Positions 9,923-21,307 of a stretch of 64,000 bases of DNA are shown here, one piece after another. Origin of the DNA: Sabethes cyaneus (Eukaryota > Arthropoda > Insecta > Diptera > Culicidae); contig NC_071354.1 in the NCBI RefSeq assembly GCF_943734655.1, forward strand, positions 176,114,411-176,178,410, read 5' to 3'. The translations under genes and the position numbers were made by a program. Position 1 is the first letter of the stretch. Each line of letters begins with the position of its first letter. The notes beneath the pieces were generated by a model. The model had not been told where the DNA came from. It ran no database searches and was given only the letters and a program-made list of their open reading frames with translations.

Positions 9923-10526
9923 GGCATTCAATTTATCCTCTCAAACGCGCGATAATCTATGAATTTTGCCTACTACGAATAAAAACTGAACAAAAGTGAA
10001 ACGAGAATGTTTTATACCCATTTATTGTCGTTCGTGAGCATGGGCTACCTGGATTTTCATTTATCCCAAGAAATACACGATCATGATTTGATTATTTTTA
10101 AATTTTCGTAACACGAGTTTATCCTCTCTTTGCGTGAGAGGATAAAGCTGTATCAGCCGTATTTCAGAAACGAAAATGCACAGGTTACTATTGAATTTAC
10201 TAAACAACCAGCCAACAAGAGAGTGAAATCAAACAACCAAGTTTATGTATTTGAGTATAACCATGGTTTCCTGCTATATACCTATTATTGCATTAGATTT
10301 TCGCGCCAAGTCTTTCTGCGATATTTATTTATCATGCCTTCAGTGAGAGAGGATAAATGTTTTTCAGCGAAAAATGAAACGAAATATTATCAACTCTCTT
10401 TCTTTAGCTGAAAAATGTTTTTCTTCCGCTTTATACGAACAGATAACTACAAAATCTAGTTGTCATGTGAGAAGAAAGGGTGAGCGCAATACGTTTATCC
10501 TACATATGAGTGAAAATTTTAATCCC
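9923..10526. mobile_element. 604 bp insertion with 12 bp direct repeats and GAGAGGATAAA boxes
   Basis: TGGTCAGAATCA flanks the segment on both sides (9911-9922 and 10527-10538), and removing it rejoins the endonuclease frame. The ends GGCATTCAATTT and AAATTTTAATCCC are weakly inverted. GAGAGGATAAA or its complement recurs near 9932, 10108, 10132 and 10348. The superfamily is unknown: a 12 bp duplication is long for most cut-and-paste elements and would also suit target-primed insertion, but no A-rich tail is seen. Confidence 0.65.
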
Positions 10527-10538
10527 TGGTCAGAATCA

Positions 10539-11375
10539 ATATCCGCACTATCATCCTGACGAGGAGCGTACGTTCGTGATGTTAGAGAAAATCCGGCCGT
10601 ATATGAGAACGTGGTCAATTTGGTTCATTGTACGTTGGTCAGGTGATTTCCGGTGGCTTTGTGGATATCCTTGCGCGGGAAAAAGGTGGTTCGGATCACC
10701 AGGCCTCGGGAAGCTGCGAAGTTTATACATCGTTGGCCGTTATCGTTTGTGTCGGTGTGCAGGCTATGGGGTCCTACCACCGGTCTATACATTTCTTCCC
10801 TATCAACCTGGGCGTTCATATTCCCGATGACGATCTTGATGTCCCGTGACGTCGTACGTTGCCTCCAGCCTCGCGTAGAACGCTTCTTTCTCATTGTCAG
10901 GTCTACCTTCGTGCGAGCAGTGCACGTTGATGATGCTATAATTGAAGAAACGGCCCTTTATCCTCAATACACACATCCTCTCGTTAATCGCCTACCAATT
11001 TATCACGCGATCCTGCATTCCGCCCAACACTACAAAGCCCGTTCCCAGTTCGTTGGTAGTGCCACCGCTCTGGTAAAACTGGGCCTTCCCGCCACGGATC
11101 TACCATAGCTTCTCTCCTTTGCAACAGATTTCCTGCAGAGCTACGATGCCGAGTTTGCAGGTTTCAAGCTGTTCAATCAGCACCCGTTCGCAACCTGCGA
11201 AATTTAGCAATCTGCAGTTCCAAGTACCGAGTCTCCATTCGCCGTCCTTGTTCCATCGCCTAGGTCGATGCCGAATATTCCGCTCCGAATTTGCTTGAAT
11301 TTTGTAAGTATGATTTAATTTAGATGTGTAGCCGTACTGGGGCAACACCACCGAGTCTCGCGATGGGGCTGCCAT
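10539..11375 (-). pseudogene. APE endonuclease remnant, LINE copy 1
   Basis: The first frame (11375-11100) has WRLGTWNCRLLNFAGCERV followed by GIVALQEICCKG, the first two APE-type endonuclease blocks (the N of TWN and the E of LQE are catalytic). After a frameshift, INVHCSHEGRPDNEKEAFY and then (10894-10625) KIVIGNMNAQVDREE give the GDxNA block, here with D changed to N. FFPRKDIHKAT follows. The gene is interrupted at 9923-10526. The family nicks target DNA before reverse transcription. The changed GD and the stops argue that it is inactive. Confidence 0.8.
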
Positions 11376-11552
11376 CTTTTAGTGCCGATACTCACTATAC
11401 CTCCTTCCCGGTTAGTATACGATCTTAGTTTCCACCGGTTATCGGGTTGGTTACCCGATCTCCGCTACGTATTTTGCCTGGTACCACGAGGAGGTCGGGA
11501 TCGGAGTTGCTGGATAACAGGCAAACGACCACTATGGGGTCTATATTCCGCA

Positions 11553-11861
11553 TTATCTAGCCATTTACTAGGCAAAATTGGGTTATCCGCACTGTTTTGG
11601 AGGCGATATACGAGATGAGGAATAATTAAACACATTTCATCTATATAAGTATGTATGTATGTACGACAAAATCCGATTAAGCGCGACTCGCTCCATACTG
11701 CTATACAATTCTGTGCTGAAAATTGTATGTGTGTCAGTTATTATCGTTGTACACGACTGAAAATCAACTTAAGCACACTTTATTAAGCATTAATTCCGAA
11801 ATTTTTAAGAGATATTTACAATAATTTTCATACGTTGATGTACGCTTTGGTGCTAGCTGGG
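11553..11861 (+). mobile_element. CTAGCTGG-ended miniature element D, copy 1
   Basis: This matches the copies at 40805-41176 (same strand) and 46794-47121 (opposite strand). Shared blocks include TTTTGGAGGCGATATACG, AAGCGCGACTCGCT and the right end TGCTAGCTGGG. The left end is shortened relative to copy 2. It lies exactly between the 5' end of LINE copy 1 and the start of LINE copy 2. Confidence 0.7.
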
Positions 11862-12813
11862 GAGTGCCTCAAATGATAACTGTACGCTGGTTCTCGATCA
11901 CAAAGTGATCCGGTGAGAAATCGGTCAACTAAAGAACAACAGAGTCATCGGAAAGGACCGACTCCCGGCAGAACTCTACAAAAATGGTCAGCTGCAAAAT
12001 GGTTCACTGGATAATTTCAAGGATTTGGGAGGAGGAGAAACTACCGGAAGCGTGAATGGAAGGTGTGGTTTGACCTATCTGCAATAGGGCGATCGGCTAG
12101 ATTGCTGTAATTATCGCGGCAATACGCTGGTCAACGCCGCCGACAAAGTGCTCTCCCAGATTTTTTTACGTCGTCTATCCCCAATCCCAGCAAGTGAATT
12201 CATATGGCGGTATCAGGTGGGTTTCATGGGGGCCCGTGCTACCTCTACAAACGTTGGGAGTACAACGTGTCCACGAATCATATTTTCGTGGATTTCAGGG
12301 CAGCATATGATACAGCCGAACGTGAACAGCTATGGCAGATAATGCATAAATACGGTTTTCCGGATAAACTGACGCGGTTGGTCAATGCTACTCTGGAGCG
12401 AGTGATGTGCTACGTGTGTGTTTCGGGGCACTCTCGAGTCCTTTTGAAGCGTGTAGAGGATTGGGGAAAGGAGATGAACTGTTCTGTATGTTATTTCATA
12501 TCGCTATTGAAGGTGTGATCCGGTGATCGGCAATCTTCGCCAGACTAAAAACGGAGACTAGGAGGATAGGGTTCCAAATCAATGCATCGAAAATCTACTA
12601 TATGGTTGGAAGAGGCCTCGTTAACGTTTGGCTCCCACGGACAGTGACTATTGACGGCGATGAACTGAAAATGATTGATGTACTCGTTTATTTGGGATCT
12701 GTGGTCACTGCCGACAGCAATACGAGTAAGAAGATTCAACGTTGCATGCAAGCTGGAAGTCGAGCCTATTTTTACCTCCACAAGACGCTTAGATCAAAGA
12801 TCTTACACCACCG

Positions 12814-14423
12814 CACAGTGGTTCAAACAGCGAAATACGTGATCGTTTGATATAGCGCCGAAACGTGAAGTTTTTCGCATATAGTGTCTTTAGGAACATT
12901 TCTTGGTATAATAAGCCCCTTCTTGTGAGAGAAATCTTTGGGTGATTAATTCCCTTAAAAGTGAGATACGAAATTTATTTTCTCGTACATTCGAGATACA
13001 GGCTTGGTACTTTCAGCAAAGTTGTAGTAAATATCAATACAAACAACTTTGTCAAAGACACCATACTTGTATCTTTTCATGGAAATTGTCTATGAAGCGT
13101 TATTCGTGGACAAACCCTTCAAAACAGTTTTTGAACCCTGGCTTATTCTGGTCAACTTTTATGTGTTCATAGTGTTCTAGAAAGTTGTTTATCTTACTAA
13201 AATCAACGTTTTTGTAGAACATTATTATACGCGATTTTTTGCAGTTTCGGAGATTTTGAGCATTTTTGATGAAAAATAGTACTAATTTGAGCCTCAATAT
13301 TTCCCAAGGTGGCAAATGGTGGCAGATCAAACAACTCCTACTTAAAAGTACAACAAAAAACCTTTAAAAGCAAGTGTCAATTGTCTGTATCCGTTTGTAT
13401 CCTCAAAAGTTATAGTTGTTTTAAAAATCCATCTCAGTCATGTTTATAGAACAATTAAAATGTACTTCGGATGCAATAAACGCCATTTTGTTTACGTTGA
13501 CAATCTCTTTCTAACAAGTTGAGTTACCAGCAATTTTCTCGCCTATTTTCGAGTCGAAAATGAATGTAGACTTAAAATTATTTGCCGCAATTAATAAGAG
13601 CAAGACTTCCAAATAACTAACTTAAGGCTATTTTGTTCAATACCTTCGATTGGTGTCTTTTCAAAAGATCACAATCATAATGGGCTGATACCGAATGGCC
13701 GAAACACAAATGGTCGAATCACGAATGGATGAAATCCAAATAGCCGAATTTCAACAACAGTTACAGAAGGCCGAATTTTCTCGGAATGACTAAATAACTA
13801 TTTAATTAGAAAACACGAATTAACAAGCAGTTAACAATTAACTTTGCTCAAACCAAAAATAAAATAAGCAACACATCTTTTTGTTGTACTTTTAAGTACG
13901 AGTTGTTTGATCTGCCACCATTTGCCACCTTGGGAAATATTTAAGCTCAAAAAAGTACTATTTTTCATCAAAAAAGCTCAAAATCTCCGAAACTGCAGAA
14001 AATCACGTATAACAATGTTCTACAAAAACATTGATTTTAGTAAGATAAACAACTTTCTAGAACACTATGAACACGTAAAATTTGACCAGAATAAGTCAGG
14101 GTTTAGAAACTGTTTTAAAGGGTTTGTCCACGAATAACGCTTCATAGATAATTTCCATGAAGAGATACAAGTATGGTGTCTTTGACAAAGTTGTTTGTAT
14201 TAATATTTACTACAACTTTGCCGAAAGTACCAAACCTGTATCTTGAATGTACGAGAAAATAAATTTCGTATCTCACTTTTAAGGGAATTAATCACCCAAA
14301 GATTTCTCTCACAAGAAGGGGCTTATTATACCAAGAGATGTTCCTAAAGAAACTATATGCGAAAAACTTCACGTTTTGGCGCAATATCACACGATCACGT
14401 ATTTCGCTGTTTGGACCACTGTG
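12814..14423. mobile_element. 1.6 kb foldback element with about 550 bp inverted arms
   Basis: The left arm (12814-13365) and right arm (13876-14423) are long inverted repeats of roughly 90 percent identity by eye, with a spacer of about 510 bp. The ends are CACAGTGGTTCAAACAGCG and its complement with one change. CACCG flanks both sides (12809-12813, 14424-14428). An alternative reading starts the element at CAGTGG with an imperfect 8 bp hAT-like duplication. Removing it rejoins the LINE frame HHRT-NLTMYKT. Matching 76-residue frames in the two arms differ at many amino acids, so I do not treat them as genes. Confidence 0.85.
13680..13790. repeat. Degenerate CCGAATGGCCGAAACACAAA repeat
   Basis: Short irregular repeats of the type ATGGCCGAA or ATGGTCGAATCACGA lie in the spacer of the foldback element. 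The block starting GGGCTGATACCGAATGG matches the left arm of the element at 42011-42390, so it is one arm of that family. Confidence 0.6.
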
Positions 14424-14615
14424 CACCGCACAAATCTGACGATGTACAAAACGCTTATCAGTCCGCTAGTCCTGCATGAACTTAAGACAGTAACTTTTCT
14501 TACGGAAGACATACGTGCATCTGCCGTATTTGAACGAAGGGTATTGCGGACTATTTTTTCCGGAGTACAAACGGATAGTGGAGAGCGGCATAGGCGTATG
14601 AACCATGAGTTGCAA

Positions 14616-14828
14616 ACAAAAGCAAAGCAAAGCCTGGGTGCTACATTCCGTCATCGAAACTTGACCTTCTGTTTTTATACGACAGACTTCGCAGCCAGCT
14701 GTTAGAGTACAGGACAATTGCAGGGCCAGTTTCTACGATCCTATTGACTCTAACAGCCTCTCCCAGTCGAGATTCGAACATACGACGACTGGCTTATTAG
14801 GCCAGCGTCATACCTCGAAGCCAACTGG
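14616..14828 (-). mobile_element. tRNA-derived SINE, near-complete copy
   Basis: On the minus strand it starts TCCCAGTTGGCTTCGAGGTA, has the CTAATAA loop between CTGGC and GCCAG, a B-box-like GTTCGAATC, and ends with GGCTTTGCTTTGCTTTTGT. The 9 bp GAGTTGCAA flanks both sides (14607-14615, 14829-14837). It interrupts LINE copy 2 in the MNHELQ codons, so it is younger than that LINE. Confidence 0.85.
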
Positions 14829-15206
14829 GAGTTGCAAGCACTACAAAAATACAAAATCAAAAATACTAGGGAGGGTGCCCGGGTACTACTCAAGCTCCGT
14901 TTACAGCTGGGTATTTTTTAAACCCATCAATTCATCTTTTTTTTTATTCGTCAAGCATTTGTAGACTCATACAATAATATTGTTACAATGTTTACTTATA
15001 TACTACACGTTATTCCTATGGCTAAGTCGTAGTTTAATTTGGATTTTGGACATTGTAGTGTCAATTATTTCGCAATTTTGATTACAATGACGCATCATGT
15101 TATTGACTGGTCCATTTTTTGCATAATTGGTTTTATATGATTTTTCCATAAATATTTTTCGAGTTCTAAGTTCACGGCTTATAAAAGTATAATCGAGAAA
15201 TTTTTT

Positions 15207-15930
15207 TTGTAACGATGGTTTTTACAATTAATGGAGGGACGGTAGGGGAAAGTAATGAAAATTTTTTTGGGAAAGGAGGGGAAAGAGTGGAAAGGAAGGG
15301 GCAGGGGGGGGGGGGGGGTAATAGGTAGCTACGCTTAACAAGTTGTCGTTGTGACTCCTATCTTTTGTCCAATGCTGGAAGGTGCATGGAACGAACCAAG
15401 CTATAATCAGAGATTATAACCGAATTTGAGCATAAAGGAAATGTCATTTATGTGTAAAATGAAAAGAAGTGGCCCTAAGTGGGAACCTTGGGGAACCCCA
15501 GAGGTGACTTGAATAGGGTTTGAACAATTTGTTTGCGTTCCGTTAAATATGACTGAAGCCATTTCAAGAGTTTCACTTTTATTCCAATTTTTGCTAATTT
15601 GAATATTAGTAATGGTATGTCAATTCTGTCAAATGCCTTACAAAAGTCCGTGTAAATAGCTTCTACGCGGGTGCCATTGTCCATTGCATTCAGAGTAAAT
15701 TTCATTACAAATTCCAGAAGATTTGAGGCAGTAGAGCAGCCTTTAAAGAAGCCGTGTTGCTGACTTGGAATTATGTGTTTTACTCGCTGAAATTTTTTTT
15801 CATTTACAATTGATTCAAATAGTTTAGGAATGCAAGAGATAATGGCAATGTCACGGTAGTTTCGGATGTCTGATTTTGCTCCTGATTTAATGATAGGGAT
15901 TAAATACGAAGATTTCCATCTCTATCCATC
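15207..15930 (-). pseudogene. Jockey-like LINE, 5'-truncated, RT and 3' end
   Basis: The minus strand reads HGFFKGCSTASNLLEF, then VEAIYTDFCKAFDRIDIPLL, KWLQSYLTERKQIVQ and, after a frameshift near 15490, SGVPQGSHLGPLLFILHIND. These are standard RT blocks up to the PQG turn before the missing catalytic YADD. Below 15370 comes a 3' segment with GTCACAACGACAACTTGTTA, a G run on the plus strand (15306-15320) and an A-rich end near 15207. That 3' segment recurs at 48544-48710, where a TSD marks the true 3' end. The Jockey-like label is by motif style. Confidence 0.75.
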
Positions 15931-16017
15931 TCTTAGCACGGGCCGCATAACACCTTAGGGGTTTATCCATTCAAGATTTATGTAATAGCCATGGATAGCA
16001 GATATTGCAATCATTCT

Positions 16018-16110
16018 TACTTACTTAGCTTTTGCTCTGGTTTTCGGTTCGTTTCAGGTCCGTCATTCGCAGGCGAAGAGCCAACGTTCAGCCTTCCCGG
16101 AGCAGGAGCG
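16018..16110 (-). mobile_element. Possible LINE 3' tail fragment
   Basis: TTACTTACTTAG begins a segment resembling the minus-strand 3' ends at 31857 and 59265, which also start TTACTTACTT. Only this short tail is present, and the assignment rests on the tail repeat. Confidence 0.3.
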
Positions 16111-17280
16111 AAGAGCAAAATGATACAAAAACAATATCAAACTGTGTTATAATGGTATATTTTGTTATTGAATAGATATGGAGATACATTGATAACACAT
16201 TTTGTTAACAGCAGATATTTAAAACAGTGGTGTAAGATGAGTTTTATAACTAATTTTGTTATCATATCTTATTTTGGCCTTAAAATGACATTCGATATAT
16301 TTCATAAATTTTTGTTTTGTTGATGTTTTGTCACCCCCCCCCCCCCCTTGGAAATTGGCTTGAAAAATCGGGGGGCAAAAAAATAATTTGTAGGATATAA
16401 GTTAATTTTTTTTTCATAAAATCAATTGTCTGTGGATTCTACAGCCTGAAAAACTCGAAAAATGAGTGTACGAGTTAAGTTAATGCTTCACGAAACAGAA
16501 ACGGAAATTCGAACAACGGAATTTCCGAAAATCGGCCGAAAATTTTTTCTTTCGTTTTTGTCTTTTTTCGTAGATTTTTGCATGGAAAATAATAACGTAT
16601 ATATTACAAGTAAGAATAGATTTGGTTTTCACGTTTAAACTTTAAGTAAAAATGCCTAAAAACAATTTTTTTTGCACGATTAAAAAAATCTCTTTGTTTT
16701 TTTTTCGCCCCCCCCCCCTTCAGTTCAAACTTTGTAAAATATTTGTAATGGCCTTATAAATATTTTATAAAATGATTTTTTAATATCTCATATACTACTG
16801 CATTTGTTCTTCAATACCTTAATAATACTAAAATATGTTATTCTAAACTCTGAATACAGTCATGTTATTGCTTTGTTATTCAAATAACACAAATAGTTAT
16901 TCTTTTAGCCTTAAAGGAGTAAAATTTTGATATTATTTTTTGTTATTTCACCAACTATGTCAGCACTAAAGCACTATGTTTGCACTAAAGTAGGGATAGG
17001 AAATAATGGCAGGGGTTAAATAATGTTGTTGTTAAATAAGAGGCTGACGACTACTGTGGGGTCTATTTTATAGCAATTTAAAGGTACAAAATAGACCGCG
17101 GGGTACAGAAAAACACATCAAAAATCTGTAATTTTACATTAGTTTACATGCGCATAAGAAACATTGCGAAACTGATAAAATTACGTGTACTTTTAAAATT
17201 ACAAGCCATATAAAGAGTATGCATTTTGATTTATCATTAGGGTTAGCTGAGTTAAAAAAGATATTTTTATGTTTCATTTG
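16111..17280. other. AT-rich non-coding stretch with C runs
   Basis: No coding signal is seen. The flanks (16130-16330 and 16740-16960) have many TTGTTAT and ATAACA words, such as GTTATTCAAATAACAC near 16875. Between them, a 14-base C run (16334-16347) and a C run near 16708-16718 bracket an imperfect inverted pair (GGGGGGCAAAAAAAT near 16362 against the complement near 16700). This may be a decayed inverted-repeat element. Near 17050, GGGGTCTATTTT pairs with AAAATAGACCGCGGGG as a hairpin. Confidence 0.45.
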
Positions 17281-17299
17281 ATTGAATTATATATGTAAC

Positions 17300-17410
17300 A
17301 AACGACGCAAACGATATTACCACTTGAAAAAGACAAAAATAAAATGTTGAAACGTCGGGAAAACATCAAATTGCCTTTCTCTGCAGACAGCCTCGCCGAA
17401 TATCAAAAAT
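17300..17410 (+). other. Penelope-like terminal segment (possible)
   Basis: The stretch ACTTGAAAAAGACAAAAATA followed by TGTTGAAACGTCGGGA resembles the conserved terminal region of Penelope-like elements, where hammerhead-type motifs and a GAAACGTCGG box are common. No RT lies next to it; the only Penelope-like RT here is 6 kb away at 23400. I could not confirm a ribozyme fold. Confidence 0.3.
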
Positions 17411-17609
17411 TGTAATTTTTACATTATATAAAACTATTGTTATGGACCAACCAATTCATGGCAATGGAGATATTTTAACACAAAAATCGTTTTCCACGTG
17501 TTATGATGAGCTCCAAACCGACAGCTTATTTTGCTAAGTTCAATTCTGTGCACAGTAAGTCGACACTAATTAGATTTTCTTGACGTTCATTACCGATACA
17601 CCTCCCAAC

Positions 17610-17636
<27 letters not shown>
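17610..17636 (+). repeat. 27-base G homopolymer
   Basis: An uninterrupted run of 27 G lies between CCTCCCAAC and TTAAGGG. Runs this long are unstable and the length may be an assembly estimate. Confidence 0.95.
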
Positions 17637-17640
<4 letters not shown>

Positions 17641-20600
17641 GGGATGCATGCAAAACAGAAAACCCACGAACCGCAGATTGCATGCTCCGTAAATTCGTTG
17701 GAAACCTCTCTGCTGTGGTATTGATATCGTGGTTTAACCCGTATTTTCATTCCGTGTAGGTGTGTGGATGCATACGAATAACCGCAATTTGTGCAAAAAC
17801 GAACGTACACAACGATTTCAGCAGCAGCTTCGCGGGGATGTTCGTTGTGCCGAAGGTACAGTTGATTATTTGTTGGGTGGTCTAAAATATTCCTGCAGTT
17901 TCTATGCCAAGGTCCAGAAGGGGAAAAAACTGTTAGTAAAAAGGTTCAAATAATACTTTTGAATGTAACTATTTGTTAGTATAGTGAAGTCCCCAAAAAA
18001 CAAAGATGAATATTAAATTTAAAGCATTCATATGGCTACCCTATGGTTTTGATTCGAAAATCACCTCACAGAGCAGCAGCGTGATAGGAGCCCGCATCGG
18101 TGCACTTCCTGCTGGTTGCATCAGGATGTCGGTGGATGTGCAAGTTTTCGACATCACTTTCTCTGCATGAGCTACTAAACTCGCTTCAAAGCAGACAACT
18201 GCAGCCAAGCGTTCTGCCCTTGCACCGCCGCCGCACCGCACCGCGGTGGGTTGAAACATACGGACGAATCGCCAAAGTGCACACAGCGAAAATTTAATTA
18301 TGAAATTCTTGAAATAACGTAAATTTGGAGATAATGAAAACTTTCCTTTCGATTACTTGGTCCGGGTCGACCGACCGATAAAACCCGGACCTGTGCGCAA
18401 GGAAGCAAACATCAACAGCCCGGGAGAGTTCGGGTTCTCCACCGCTTGGTCCGTCAGTCGTCCTCACCTCACCTGTGGTGCTGCTGTAGTGGGAGAAATT
18501 TGCCTGCCTTCAACAAAGTTGCTAGTTTTTGAGGGTTACTTTTTTGTTGCTTTGCACTTTGCGCTCTGCCAATGGATGGTGCTTATTTTCACTCATAGGG
18601 AAAATACCGCTGCGATAAGTTGATTTTTAGCTGCCAGGTACATTATGTTCGAACGAGTGGAAAGGCAAAAAAGCTGGAAAAGTAGCAGTCGAACGAAAGT
18701 GGAAAAGGTTTCAAGTGCTATCAACCGTGCTGCTCCATCGTAAAATCTGTAACAGAGCATACACATGCTAAATGTTACATGATTGGCGGAACTGTGCAGC
18801 ACACTTTTGGGTGTTTGAAGTAGGAGGACTTAGCCTGCCAAATAGTCCCTGTTTGACCCCGGGTTGTTTTGGCTCCAATCCTCAATGGGAATCCTTGAAA
18901 CTGCTAGAAAAGATCTCGATACTCGAGACATACAACAGCTTTACTTACTGCCATCGTAAGTGCCAAATTGGCCATGCTGATTTGCATAAATGCGAGTGTA
19001 AGCTGCTAAATTTCACTTTGATCCTACGAGGGAAAGTGCAAGTAATCAAAATAAAAAACAAAAAAAAATTTCGAATGATTTTCAGAAACCTCTTAAAATT
19101 CTTGATGGTTTTCGCGAGTCGGTTCAAGATATTTTAAAGAGCTTTAAATAGTCAGGAATTTCACCATAATAGCACTAAAACGATTACAAAATCAAAAAGT
19201 TTAATGATCATCAAAAGTCATAAGTTTCTTTGTTCGTTCGCCTTAACTTACTTTTCAAATGACTCACTTGCCAAGGTTTATGTCTTAATTTTGTCGTCAT
19301 ATATTTGACTGTTCTAACATGTAAAACTTCATAAAATTCAACCGTTCGGTTCTCAACCGCATCAGCAGCTTCCACGTTTGCTGCACATGCCATTTTCTTG
19401 AACCATTACAATAGTTAATGTTATTTTTTGCATCAGTTCTAGACCATGCGTGGACACTGGACAACCATGAACGGAGGCATGGTGCAAAGTGAACATTAAA
19501 TGCCCAACTATATTATGCACCTCGATAACGATCTCCACCGTCGGACGTAAGCTAGGTACCTTCTGCAGTTGCAATTCTTCATTCGGAGGGAAAAATCTAT
19601 GCACTATTGCCACGTCAAAGCTCGGTCATAGCAAAAAAAACCTGCGTCATATTGAGGGGGATATGCAAATAGTTTTATTTTTACAAACTGTCGGATTACG
19701 GTTGATGAAAATAACGCAGCGGTCACGAAACACGCTCAATTCACCATTTTACTAGCAACGAGTTTCCGTCACTATCCAGTAGATCCAGTAGGTGGTGGGT
19801 TGCGGGAACAGGATAAAAAAAGAGCAGGTGAGTATCGTATATATTGTAAAACCGTTGCGTGTTCGATTGTACGTTCCCGCTTTAGATTGTAAAAGTATGG
19901 TTTTAATTTATCGGCTCTCTGGTGGCAACAATGATTCAAGTGAAAGTCCTTGCGCTGCGCTGGCTGGCTGGCTGGCTGTGTCCGAAGCTAAACTCGCCGA
20001 GAAGTTATTTCGCTCGGAGCTCACGTCCGAGTAAACGATCCACCAGTTCCTCACAGAATGCCAATTTCTTCGACCATCAATAGCTGTTTGAAAAACAAAC
20101 GATAATAGTCCCAGGGATGCACACAGGCAAGCAGGCAGGCAGACAGACAGACCGAGCCAAGCAGAAGCAGAGGAAAAGCAGCTTCCCGGTGCGGGAATAA
20201 AACGATGCGAATAGAACTTGGGTCACGATCTGGCACTGAAATCGCAGCCCCCGTATCTTTGGCATCTAGAGCACCGAAAGTTGCTGGCTGTATTCGTACC
20301 TAGTGGAGCAGAATCTTTTCAGGATGATTTATACGTATTTTGTCTGTTTGTGCATGCATAAGTAATGCATTATTTATGTACATCATCAGGCAGCAGAAGC
20401 ATCAGCTGCTAGGTCATTCCGATTTTTTTGCTTCCTTTCACTTTACGGGAATGGGAGATTCGATTTGCAGTCGGCTTAAAATGTATGGTTTATTATTAAT
20501 GCGGTCGTTATTATACTGGGTATGTATGGGACCAACAGCTGTGAAGTACGTAATAATGTTGTTAACAACCGGTGAAATTTGTCTTCGTTCAATTCATCTA

Positions 20601-20797
20601 TCCCTAGTATGTAACACACTGAATTGCTAAGTAAATTGGGTTTTTCAGAAAATAGGATTTAATGTTAGAAGATTTCATATAAATGTTGATAACGTTATAA
20701 TAATGCAGTTATGATCTAGAACTGTATCATCTCCATCTAAATATGAAAGCTGGTAGGAATATAAACACTTATAGCTCAGACGTGTCTTTACAATAAT
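17637..20797. other. Apparently single-copy DNA, no gene recognised
   Basis: I see no repeat shared with the rest of the window and no frame resembling a known protein. Small simple repeats occur: GGCTGGCTGGCTGGCTG near 19965 and GCAGGCAGGCAGACAGACAG near 20132. Frames of 60-121 codons here lack motifs. This may be intron or intergenic host DNA. Confidence 0.5.
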
Positions 20798-21307
20798 GTA
20801 ACATCCAGGGTCGGCGTTAGCCAATTTGTCGCTCCACGCAAATTCTCAAAATGGCGCCCCCAGAACAAACGAAAAACAGCCGGCGTTGCTGTGTGCAGAC
20901 ATTTTGCTACCTACACACTCGAAAACGCACAGTCTCGTAGCGTCTCTCTGTAGCCACTCACGTGGCAAATAACTCGTGAGCAGCCAGCGCCCGTGAGGGT
21001 TAGCGGCACACTGGGATACAGATTTTGCGTTACTTTTTGTTTTCTTCTTCATCTTACGTCCTCGATCGTACACGCGGGTGAGAGTGCGAATCCTCGCGAG
21101 TGATCGGTATCAGTTGCTCAGGCCGCAATGACGTGCGAGAGCAACGACCGTGGCTGTTAGCTAAATATACACCTGCAAAAGTCGTTGCAGTGCATGAATA
21201 AACAAGAACGGGAGTCCAAAAGGAACGCTTATGCCGGCGTGTTCATTAGAACGAGTACACATGTGTGAAAAAATTGGCCCGCACAACGAAGGAAACGGCT
21301 TTGCAAC

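Larger units (their letters stand above)
7906..11552 (-). mobile_element. RTE-like LINE copy 1, main body
   Basis: On the minus strand, from high to low coordinates, come a possible 5' leader (11376-11552), an APE-type endonuclease (11375 to about 9690 with an interruption), a linker, and reverse transcriptase (about 8886 to 7906). The 3' part continues at 1-330 beyond the 7.6 kb insertion. Two further insertions, 9137-9330 and 9923-10526, split it. Several stops and frameshifts make it a dead copy. The same protein order is seen in the cleaner copy at 31855-35250. RTE-like assignment rests on the EN-RT order and on the lack of any zinc-knuckle or RNase H domain that I can see. Confidence 0.8.
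11862..14850 (+). pseudogene. RTE-like LINE copy 2, RT part, interrupted twice
   Basis: The plus strand encodes a broken RT of the same family as copy 1. Blocks in order are IGKDRLPAELYKNG near 11955, CNYRGNTLVNAADKVLSQIF near 12105, GFMGARAT near 12220, IFVDFRAAYDTAEREQLWQI near 12280, PRTVTIDGDELKMID near 12630 and LGSVVTADSN near 12695. The catalytic FADD block is missing, through a deletion between about 12500 and 12560. The frame is then cut at 12813 by the foldback element, resumes at 14424 with NLTMYKTLISPLVL, and is cut again at 14615 by a SINE within MNHELQ. It is head-to-head with copy 1 across element D. Confidence 0.8.
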
